A stretch of DNA of 57,979 bases from a virus. A program made the position numbers and the translations under genes. This document shows, piece by piece, positions 46,946-52,700 of this stretch (position 1 is its first letter; every line of letters begins with the position of its first letter). The DNA is taken from positions 1-57,979 of IMG/VR virus record IMGVR_UViG_3300029988_000010; one strand, 5' to 3'. The notes beneath the pieces are model-generated. The model ran no database searches, was not told where the DNA came from, and was given only the letters and a program-made list of their open reading frames with translations.

Positions 46946-47679
46946 TATTCGGCCTCCCCAGCCGCTCGCCACAGCGTGTCGCGCATCACACCGCCGGACG
47001 GCGCGTCGTTGGTCACCTGGCCCTGGTGCTTGAGCAGGCTCAGCGACTGGCTGACCGTCAGCTCCTTGGCGTCCAGGCAGGTGGCGAGCGTCTGTGCCGT
47101 CGCCGCGCTGCGGTTTTCCAGAAAGGCCATGATGCGCTCACCCAAGCCGCCGACTGTCGTCGGCGGGGGGGGCGACGGGGACGCCATGCGGCCGAGTGAA
47201 TGCGCGACGGGAGGGCGCTCCGGCGGCGCGGCGATCGGCAAATGGGGCGCCTCCGACGGAGCCGGGCGAGGCTTGACGGGAATCTGACGCGCCGCCGCGA
47301 TGACCTTTGGTGCGACGCTCAGGTCCGGGCCTGGCTTGGCCGGGGCCTTGGACGCCCGATGGTCCAGCCGCTTGCCGGTCAGCCACGGTCGTGGCGCCGG
47401 CAGCGGCAGGCCGTGCGTCGAGGCCAGTCGCGTCACCGCGTTATAGACGCCGCTGGCGTTTGAGCTGTAGCCGAGCGCCTCGCCGACTTGTCGATAGCTC
47501 AGGCCTAGATCGACAGTGCAGACGTAGGCGGTCAGCGCACGGGCGGTGTTGAGCGTCTTGGCCCAGCGGTTGCGTTGACCCTCGCCATACAGCGCGGCCT
47601 TATCCACGGCCATGACCCGCGCCACGGCTGCGGCGACCCGGCTGACCTGGTGGTTGATTTGAATGTCGCCCCCCCCCAT
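46945..47679 (-). CDS. DnaA domain-IV-like DNA-binding protein
   Basis: 244 residues. The N-terminal ~90 residues look like the DNA-binding domain of DnaA: VSRVAAAVARVMAVDKAALY, RWAKTLNTARALTAYV, LGLSYRQVGEALGYSSNASG. No AAA+ part is present. A Pro-rich linker leads to a C-terminal winged helix (LGERIMAFLENRSAATAQTL). The start codon is the first base group of a G9 run. It may recruit host factors or bind DnaA-box-like sites of the phage origin. Confidence 0.7.
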   Translation of the reverse strand: MGGGDIQINHQVSRVAAAVARVMAVDKAALYGEGQRNRWAKTLNTARALTAYVCTVDLGLSYRQVGEALGYSSNASGVYNAVTRLASTHGLPLPAPRPWLTGKRLDHRASKAPAKPGPDLSVAPKVIAAARQIPVKPRPAPSEAPHLPIAAPPERPPVAHSLGRMASPSPPPPTTVGGLGERIMAFLENRSAATAQTLATCLDAKELTVSQSLSLLKHQGQVTNDAPSGGVMRDTLWRAAGEAE

Positions 47680-47683
47680 CGGA

Positions 47684-48082
47684 TCAGTCCCGCTCGCCGG
47701 TGCGGCTTCGCCAGCCCTGCGCCTCGGTGTTTCGTAGGTCGGTCAGCAACCGGTCCAGCGCCTCGGCGCAGGCCACGAGCGCCGGCGCGCACGCCGTGCG
47801 CGTTTCGGCATTGATGTCGCGGCTGCAGAACACCCGCGCCAACGCCAAGAAGGCCCTGGCCATCTCCCGCGCCGACCACGCCTCAATCGGGAAGTTGTCC
47901 GGCTGCAGATGCCGGATGTCGGCGGTGACCGCCGCCAGCATCTCACTGGCGGCGACCATGGTCGCGCCGGCCATCGTGACGGTGGCCGACCGACCGCGGG
48001 CCACCGCCGCAACCCAGTCGGCGCGGATTTGGCGCGGTGATCGCAGCGGGCCGCCTCGGGCGTTGTGCGCGCGGCGCGTCAT
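47684..48082 (-). CDS. Hypothetical helical protein
   Basis: 132 residues from ATG at 48080-48082 (MTRRAHNARGGPLRSPRQIR), ATGA-coupled to the gene before it. Helical throughout, with an Arg-rich start. The 15-bp palindrome (47787-47801) is read as part of TRTACAPAL. Family not recognised. Confidence 0.6.
   Translation of the reverse strand: MTRRAHNARGGPLRSPRQIRADWVAAVARGRSATVTMAGATMVAASEMLAAVTADIRHLQPDNFPIEAWSAREMARAFLALARVFCSRDINAETRTACAPALVACAEALDRLLTDLRNTEAQGWRSRTGERD
47787..47801. repeat. GCGCACGSCGTGCGC palindrome, copy 8 of 9 (coding)
   Basis: Palindrome inside the 132-residue gene, in phase with RTACAP. Confidence 0.8.
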
Positions 48083-48624
48083 GGCCGCGCCTCCTCCGAC
48101 AGGCCGGGACGCATCTCGCGGTTTTCCCCCGAAAGGGCCGCATGCCAGTTGGCCAGCGCCGCGGCGGTGGAGATGCAATGGTGCTTGGCCTTGGCCGCGT
48201 TGCCGACGATCGCCGCCGCCAGCGCCTTCCCGGCCAGATAGCCGATCAGCCAGAACCAATCCTCCGGCGTCTTCCCGGCGTCATGAGCCGAGCCCCAACG
48301 TTCGCGCTGGTGCGCCGCCTCCACCACCACGCCGTCGGCGAAGTGGATAACCTCAGGCGTGTTCAGCCGCGCGCGCAGCCGTTCGACTTCGCCGACCAGC
48401 GGGTCGGCGAACCCGAGCACCACATAGCCCGCGCGCAGGCCGATGAAGTCGCGCAGGATGTAGCCGATACGCCGCACCTCGACCTCGCCGCCAGGGTGCT
48501 CCTCCAGCACCAGCTCGTCGCCGACCCGAAAGCCGCGATCGTCCTCGCGGACGTCGAAACCCTTGTCGCCCGCGCGGATGGCTTGGAAGAAGACCGGCCA
48601 GGTTTTCAGGTGATGGCTCGTCAC
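48079..48624 (-). CDS. DUF3850-type (ASCH/PUA-like) protein with C-terminal phage module
   Basis: 181 residues from GTG at 48622-48624, overlapping the previous stop. Residues 1-75 (SHHLKTWPVFFQAIRAGDKG, FDVREDDRGFRVGDELVLEE, RRIGYILRDFIGLRAGYVVL) are the DUF3850 fold. The second half (QRERWGSAHDAGKTPEDWFW, LIGYLAGKALAAAIV, HHCISTAAALANWHAAL) is a widespread phage module usually encoded alone. The fusion suggests linked roles, still unknown. Confidence 0.78.
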   Translation of the reverse strand: MTSHHLKTWPVFFQAIRAGDKGFDVREDDRGFRVGDELVLEEHPGGEVEVRRIGYILRDFIGLRAGYVVLGFADPLVGEVERLRARLNTPEVIHFADGVVVEAAHQRERWGSAHDAGKTPEDWFWLIGYLAGKALAAAIVGNAAKAKHHCISTAAALANWHAALSGENREMRPGLSEEARP

Positions 48625-48860
48625 GGCCAGACGCCTCCGTATTTGCGGAACAGAGCGACCCACGCCGGCGCGGGCCGGGCGACCACGACCGCCAGGTCAG
48701 GGAAGGCGACCCACTCGACCTCCAGCACCGCGGCATTCAGGTCCAGCGACCCCAGCGCGGTTTCGAACGCCGGTGAGCGGTCGGCCAGGTCCGCCGCCTT
48801 TTCCAGGAAGGCCTGCAAAGCGGCGAAATCGCCGCGCAGCTTGGTGTCGCGGAGGGTCAT
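48621..48860 (-). CDS. Small hypothetical protein
   Basis: 79 residues (MTLRDTKLRGDFAALQAFLE...), with a ribosome site GGAG 9 bases upstream and 4-base overlaps at both ends. Helical N-terminus, beta-like C-terminus (VEWVAFPDLAVVVARPAPAW). Family not recognised. Confidence 0.6.
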   Translation of the reverse strand: MTLRDTKLRGDFAALQAFLEKAADLADRSPAFETALGSLDLNAAVLEVEWVAFPDLAVVVARPAPAWVALFRKYGGVWP

Positions 48861-49282
48861 GACGGTGGCTCCTCATCGCGGGAGGCGAAGTTCACGCCTC
48901 CCGCGACTCGCTCTCCAACCGCGGCTGTCAGACGCACAACGGAGAGATCGGGATGAAAGAAGATGACCTTGAGCGCGTGGAGGACGAGCTTCCCGTAACG
49001 ACGGAGGAACGGCTGCTGGGATTGGAGCTGCTCGTCACCGCGCTGGCTCGGACCGATGCGGGACGCTTGGCCCGGGCGCGACTTGTGGAGGGCGGCGGCG
49101 GCGCCGGAGCCATGACGCTGAGGTCCGCCACCGAGGCCGATATGGCCAGGGTGCTCGACCGCATCATCCGGCTGCTGGAGCCTTAGCCAACGCCCCAGTT
49201 GGATGGTCGCGCCGACATTGCCGGCCCGCGACTGCGCACATAGGCGTTCGAAGACCGCCGCGCGCGCCCGGACGCCGCTCAT
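48857..49282 (-). CDS. Possible early-operon ORF overlapped by an opposite-strand ORF
   Basis: 141 residues (MSGVRARAAVFERLCAQSRA...). It has ATGA overlaps at both ends, which favours translation, but beyond residue 45 the composition (GGGPQRHGSGAAAALHKS) looks non-coding and a well-formed plus-strand ORF lies opposite. Either the two overlap or this frame is only partly real. Confidence 0.4.
   Translation of the reverse strand: MSGVRARAAVFERLCAQSRAGNVGATIQLGRWLRLQQPDDAVEHPGHIGLGGGPQRHGSGAAAALHKSRPGQASRIGPSQRGDEQLQSQQPFLRRYGKLVLHALKVIFFHPDLSVVRLTAAVGERVAGGVNFASRDEEPPS
48953..49186 (+). CDS. Candidate small plus-strand gene inside the leftward operon
   Basis: 77 residues (MKEDDLERVEDELPVTTEER, LLGLELLVTALARTDAGRLA...). 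It has a good ribosome site (GGAGAG, 7 bases upstream) and an acidic, amphipathic composition that looks coding. It lies antisense to the ORF at 48857-49282. It may regulate early transcription by antisense, or be a separate gene. Confidence 0.5.
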   Translation: MKEDDLERVEDELPVTTEERLLGLELLVTALARTDAGRLARARLVEGGGGAGAMTLRSATEADMARVLDRIIRLLEP

Positions 49283-49518
49283 GACGCCCTCCCGGCCCGC
49301 AATACGGCGGGATCGGCGTGACGGAGCGTGCCGGGTTCACCGGCGTCCAGGTTACCGGCTCTCAGACCAGGCGTTGGCGGTGGCGGTGTCATTGCGGCAA
49401 AGAGCGTTCGCTGCTCTTCAGCCCCGTAACGACGAGACTCGATCTTACTGAGGTCCGTCCGCCGGATGGCGAAGAAGCCGCAGATTTCATCGACGGTGAA
49501 GCGGCGTGCGTGGCTCAT
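49279..49518 (-). CDS. First gene of the leftward early operon, HTH-like
   Basis: 79 residues from ATG at 49516-49518 with ribosome site GGGAG 6 bases upstream (MSHARRFTVDEICGFFAIRR). The first 45 residues look like a small helix-turn-helix (VDEICGFFAIRRTDLSKIES); the rest is Pro-rich. It lies about 80 bases after the -10 candidate. Perhaps an early regulator. Confidence 0.55.
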   Translation of the reverse strand: MSHARRFTVDEICGFFAIRRTDLSKIESRRYGAEEQRTLFAAMTPPPPTPGLRAGNLDAGEPGTLRHADPAVLRAGRAS

Positions 49519-49580
49519 GCCACACTCCCGCGCATCGCGCTAAGGCGGCCAGCCATCACAGCCGCCGGTTGGCTTTCGGG

Positions 49581-49604
49581 CTCCGCGCGCGCGGAGCGAT
49601 TATA
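49581..49604 (-). promoter_or_regulatory. Leftward promoter -10 (TATAAT) with an adjacent palindrome
   Basis: On the minus strand TATAAT occupies 49599-49604 and is followed by the perfect 16-bp palindrome CTCCGCGCGCGCGGAG (49581-49596), which would cover the start point. No clear -35 is present. The palindrome may be an operator for an early regulator. Confidence 0.45.
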
Positions 49605-49778
49605 GGGCCGCGAGCCGGTCATTTTGCCGCACCCACAAACAAGGCGCGCAAATTGCCCGGTTTCGGCACGGGCCGCGCCATCAGCGTCCGCGCGATCCCC
49701 ATCTTGGGTATCGATCCCGCTTGCCAACGGACGGCGCCGGGCAACCGGTAGGCGCAAGTAAGCTTTGCGATAGGGGGA

Positions 49779-50042
49779 ATGCCGATGATTGCCGCCGACG
49801 ATTGCGCGCCCGTGGGCCGCGCCAGAACACCCGCCGAAACCGAAGCGCTGACGGCGCTGTTCCTCGATGCCGCGAAGAGGTTGGGGTTGCCGATCGGGAG
49901 GCGACCAGCGGCAAACGATGCAGCGCCCAAGCTCGTGGCGATGCTTGAGGAAATTCGTGACGACCTCGCTTGGGCGCTCGAATACGCCGACGAGTTGGCC
50001 GCGTTCATTGCACCGGCTCCGCGATCAGATCCCGCGCTGTAA
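49779..50042 (+). CDS. Small acidic hypothetical protein
   Basis: 87 residues from ATG 49779 behind GGGGG; an internal ATG at 49785 is an alternative. The product (MPMIAADDCAPVGRARTPAE...) is helical with LVAMLEEIRDDLAWALEYAD. It converges on the Cro-like gene and overlaps its end by 38 bases. Function unknown. Confidence 0.55.
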   Translation: MPMIAADDCAPVGRARTPAETEALTALFLDAAKRLGLPIGRRPAANDAAPKLVAMLEEIRDDLAWALEYADELAAFIAPAPRSDPAL

Positions 50043-50265
50043 GCGGAAGCCCGTTTTTCTCAGCGTGATCCAGGATGCGCGCCTGAAACTCAGCAGGCAC
50101 CAAGCCGCCCGTGCCGCCCTTGGACTTGCGCCGGTCCCATTTGCGAATCGCGGCCTCGCCGCGACCGCACAGTTGCGCCAATGTCAGAGAACCCAGGACG
50201 CGCCTGGCTTTTCTGGAAGGCGAAAGCGCTTCGTCAGCGTTGCCATTGTGGACGATTTGTCGCAT
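50005..50265 (-). CDS. Cro-like regulator, divergent to the repressor
   Basis: 86 residues (MRQIVHNGNADEALSPSRKA...). Arg-rich with a possible helix-turn-helix (LGSLTLAQLCGRGEAAIRKW). Its position, divergent from the S24 repressor and upstream of the leftward operon, is that of Cro. Its first codons overlap a 17-bp operator candidate (50248-50264), which suggests autoregulation. Confidence 0.6.
   Translation of the reverse strand: MRQIVHNGNADEALSPSRKARRVLGSLTLAQLCGRGEAAIRKWDRRKSKGGTGGLVPAEFQARILDHAEKNGLPLTARDLIAEPVQ
50248..50264 (-). promoter_or_regulatory. Operator candidate O1
   Basis: On the minus strand TGCGACAAATCGTCCAC. It matches O2 (50334-50350) at 15 of 17 bases and in opposite orientation, 69 bases away. 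It overlaps the Cro-like start codon. Confidence 0.6.
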
Positions 50266-50266
50266 A

Positions 50267-50279
50267 CAACGATCCGTTG
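50267..50279. promoter_or_regulatory. Short palindrome CAACGATCCGTTG
   Basis: 5-bp perfect arms around ATC, in the 99-bp gap between the divergent regulators. It may be a further regulator site. Confidence 0.35.
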
Positions 50280-50333
50280 CTAACTTATTGTCTCGCTTGG
50301 CTGGACTGATTTGGGCTCATTCGTCAATATCAC

Positions 50334-50350
50334 TGCGACAACGCGTCCAC
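50334..50350 (+). promoter_or_regulatory. Operator candidate O2
   Basis: TGCGACAACGCGTCCAC, 15 bases before the repressor ATG at 50365. Sister of O1 in the opposite direction. Confidence 0.6.
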
Positions 50351-50364
50351 CGATATTGCTGTCC

Positions 50365-50955
50365 ATGGACACACTCATGGACTGGCGAGCCGTCGCAGCG
50401 CGGTTGGACACAATGGGGCGCGGGGCACGCACGCGGCTTGCGGCGGCGCTCGACATGGATCGAAGCCAGTTGGCGCGGCTCCTTCGAACGCGCGCCTTTC
50501 CTAAACTTGATCAGGCCGCGATCATCGAACAATTCCTGTCTGGCGCGCCGGCCAATGACACTGGCCTTGGACCGCGCCGGATCGAACCGCAGTCGGTCCC
50601 GCTCTATGGTCTGGCGGCTGGCTCGGACCCTGACCGCATCAATATGGGCGAGGCCTTGGACTGGCTCGCTCTGCCGCGAGGCATGCGCCTGCACGGCGAG
50701 TTTTTCTTCATCCAGCAGGTCGGTGGCTCAATGGAGCCGCGCATCTGGTCAGGTGAGCGGAAGCTTGTGCAGCGCGGCGTCGCGCCAGGACGGCTGCAGG
50801 ACGCGCTGATCGAATTCCGGGACGGGTCAGCGACGATCAAGACCTATAGCCACGAGAAAGACGGCGTGACCTTTTGCCGCCAGTACAATCCGGACAAGGA
50901 AGTCCGCTATGAGGGAACGACCGTAAAGGCGCTGCACGCTGTGCTGGGGCTTTAG
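50365..50955 (+). CDS. CI/LexA-like phage repressor (S24 peptidase fold)
   Basis: 196 residues from ATG at 50365 (a second Met, 50380, is possible). N-terminal HTH: ARTRLAAALDMDRSQLARLL. C-terminal S24 domain: Ala85-Gly86 as the putative cleavage pair (LAAGSDPD), nucleophile Ser122 (GGSMEPRIWSG) and Lys159 (SATIKTYS). RecA-assisted self-cleavage and prophage induction by DNA damage are expected. It faces the Cro-like gene across operators. Confidence 0.88.
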   Translation: MDTLMDWRAVAARLDTMGRGARTRLAAALDMDRSQLARLLRTRAFPKLDQAAIIEQFLSGAPANDTGLGPRRIEPQSVPLYGLAAGSDPDRINMGEALDWLALPRGMRLHGEFFFIQQVGGSMEPRIWSGERKLVQRGVAPGRLQDALIEFRDGSATIKTYSHEKDGVTFCRQYNPDKEVRYEGTTVKALHAVLGL

Positions 50956-50983
50956 CGCGTCACGAAGGCCCCCCAACATGCAC

Positions 50984-51023
50984 CTAGCGCCTTCCACTTA
51001 AAGGCCACCGGCGCATGCGCTAG
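50984..51023. terminator. Inverted repeat between convergent repressor and moron genes
   Basis: CTAGCGC (50984-50990) and GCGCTAG (51017-51023) lie between the two converging genes, with GCGCATGCGC next to the second arm. It may terminate transcription in both directions, but T-runs are weak. Confidence 0.35.
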
Positions 51024-51583
51024 GGCCGATCGGCATCCGTCACATATACCGTGTTTTCGCCTGCAACGGCATTGATCTCTTTCACCAGTCCGCCGCCCTG
51101 CATGTCCATATCGGGGTGGGGCTTGATGCCGAGCAGCAACATGGTGAGCGGCCCAGGATCGTCGGGTCCACTATAGGACGTTTGCCATGTCACGACCGCC
51201 TCTATAGCCCACGGCCCCGCCGGGACGCCGGCGAAGACGAAATTGCCTTGGGCATCGCAGGTTACTTGGCGAAGGTAGTCAGCGAAGTGGGGATCGGCGT
51301 TGTCGGCGGCGGTGAAACCCTGCCGGTCCGCAGCCAAAAATTCCCGCCCGTAGGCATTAAGCGGCACAAGTATCACCGTCGTGCCGGCGCAGGTTTTTAC
51401 GTCCCCACCTCGGGTTTTCATGAAGGCCTGCCCCCGGATCGTCGCAGGTCCAGGCCCCGACCACGGCTGGAAATCGGCCGGTAAGAACGGCGTCTGGATA
51501 TGAAAGGTCGCGGCGTCGGCCCGCGGGAATGCGAAACACGCCACCACGGCGCCGACAGCTAACGGAACGAATATCGACCTCAT
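51020..51583 (-). CDS. Secreted moron protein with Ig/transthyretin-like fold
   Basis: 187 residues from ATG at 51583, behind GGGGGAG. The leader MRSIFVPLAVGAVVACFAFP, ending RADA, is a signal peptide. The mature part has CAGTTVILVPLNAYGREFL and DAQGNFVFAGVPAGPWAIEA, a carboxypeptidase-regulatory/transthyretin-like pattern, with two Cys. It is isolated, oriented opposite its neighbours and next to the repressor, the usual place for lysogenic-conversion genes expressed from the prophage. Confidence 0.72.
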   Translation of the reverse strand: MRSIFVPLAVGAVVACFAFPRADAATFHIQTPFLPADFQPWSGPGPATIRGQAFMKTRGGDVKTCAGTTVILVPLNAYGREFLAADRQGFTAADNADPHFADYLRQVTCDAQGNFVFAGVPAGPWAIEAVVTWQTSYSGPDDPGPLTMLLLGIKPHPDMDMQGGGLVKEINAVAGENTVYVTDADRP

Positions 51584-51698
51584 CGACCGCACTCCCCCAA
51601 TTCCTTGCTAGCCAACGGTTAACCCGCCGTCGTGCCACGTCAAGACGGCCGCGCGATCGGCGACGCGCTCTCGAGTCCACAACATCGTCGCGGCAATA

Positions 51699-51718
51699 TG
51701 CGACAATTCGTGTTGACA
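51699..51718 (+). promoter_or_regulatory. Operator candidate O3 and -35 box of the rightward promoter
   Basis: TGCGACAATTCGT (51699-51711) shares the first 8 bases and the CGT with O1/O2 (TGCGACAANNCGT). TTGACA follows at 51713-51718. The -10 is not clear (ATTTCA at about 51736). It sits upstream of the rightward operon and between divergent genes. Confidence 0.5.
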
Positions 51719-51820
51719 AGCGCGACGAATAGTCCATTTCATCCCCTACCCGCTTCGACGTGATGCGGGTCACGACGCCTTCCGCCGGGCTTGGCGCGAG
51801 GCGCAAGGGAGATGCGCCGG

Positions 51821-52036
51821 ATGCCAACCGCCAACCGCCCCTACCTGATCTGGGACGCCGATCGCGGCGTCTACATCATCCCGTTCCGCTCAACCCCGGC
51901 CGAGGGCGCCCCACCGCAGACGCTCGCGTGGCACTCCAAGTCGCGGACGCTGCTCTCGATGCGCGGATGGGTCCTTGTCGGCTTCGCCGCCTGCTGGATC
52001 GTCGCCGCCATTTTCCTGATGGGCGCGCTGTCATGA
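51821..52036 (+). CDS. Small inner-membrane protein
   Basis: 71 residues from ATG 51821, with AAGGGAG 9 bases upstream. A soluble N-terminal part (IWDADRGVYIIPFRSTPAEG) is followed by one transmembrane segment at the end (WVLVGFAACWIVAAIFLMGA). ATGA overlap with the next gene. First gene of the rightward operon; possibly a superinfection-exclusion or anti-host protein. Confidence 0.6.
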   Translation: MPTANRPYLIWDADRGVYIIPFRSTPAEGAPPQTLAWHSKSRTLLSMRGWVLVGFAACWIVAAIFLMGALS

Positions 52037-52410
52037 CCGACCGCGCGCCCGTCACGTCGCCGATCCGCGACATCGCCTTTGCGCTGATCCAGCGCAGTCT
52101 GGGCGAGCGCCCGGCCCTCGACAGGCTGGTGCTCGACCATCGCGTGATGCCGATGGTCGACGCCGTGATCGACATCGAGGAGCGCTTTGGCATCGACCTG
52201 GAGGCGGACGAAATCTTCCGCCGCGGGCTGACCCTCGCCGGGCTGCTGGATTTGGTCGAGGCCCGCGCGGCGCGCGGGGACCGCGCGCAATGTCAGGACT
52301 CCCGCGAGCCCCGCCCCACCGCGCAGCTGTTCACCCTCGCAGACTTCCGACGCCTCGGCCCCGCAACTGTGAGGCGCTCAACCCTTCATCCAGAGAAAGC
52401 CAGATCATGA
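52033..52410 (+). CDS. Acyl-carrier-like four-helix protein lacking the usual serine
   Basis: 125 residues from ATG 52033. Residues ~5-75 match an acyl carrier fold: DIAFALIQRSLGERPALDRL, then DAVIDIEERFGIDLEADEIF and TLAGLLDLVEARAA. The phosphopantetheine site DSL is replaced by DHR, so modification is not expected. It may be a decoy or a structural partner. The C-terminus is Arg-rich. ATGA overlaps on both sides. Confidence 0.6.
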   Translation: MTDRAPVTSPIRDIAFALIQRSLGERPALDRLVLDHRVMPMVDAVIDIEERFGIDLEADEIFRRGLTLAGLLDLVEARAARGDRAQCQDSREPRPTAQLFTLADFRRLGPATVRRSTLHPEKARS

Positions 52411-52700
52411 TCAAGGAATCCATCAACCTCCTCGGGCGCCGCGCGATCGACAGGGTCACCAAGTTTAAGGGAACCGTCACCTCCGTATGTTTCGATCTGT
52501 TCGGCTGCGTCCAGATCGCGTTGACGCCGCCCGCAAACACCAAGGGCGAGCTTCCCGATGGCCGATGGTTCGACGTCAACCGGCTGACAGTCTTTGCGCG
52601 CGACATTGAGGCAATGCCTGTTCCCGACTTCGACGCCAAGGCGCGGGAGCCGGCTGACTATGGACATGGCGCCGCCGAAAAGCCGGCGATGGCGCGCTGA
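52407..52700 (+). CDS. Small hypothetical protein, beta-rich start
   Basis: 97 residues from ATG 52407 (MIKESINLLGRRAIDRVTKF). Segments GTVTSVCFDLFGCVQIALTP and GELPDGRWFDVNRLTVFARD suggest a small beta barrel of the kind found in phage and Mu-like genes. One-base overlap (TGATG) with the ParB-like gene. Function unknown. Confidence 0.62.
   Translation: MIKESINLLGRRAIDRVTKFKGTVTSVCFDLFGCVQIALTPPANTKGELPDGRWFDVNRLTVFARDIEAMPVPDFDAKAREPADYGHGAAEKPAMAR

Noticed and set aside
49515-49757. Minus ORF of 80 residues upstream of the early operon
   Set aside because: TTG start without ribosome site, non-coding-like composition, and it would cover the likely promoter.
49619-50008. 129-residue minus ORF with hydrophobic Ala/Ser composition
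   Set aside because: It is the antisense shadow of the plus gene at 49779-50042 and lacks a ribosome site.
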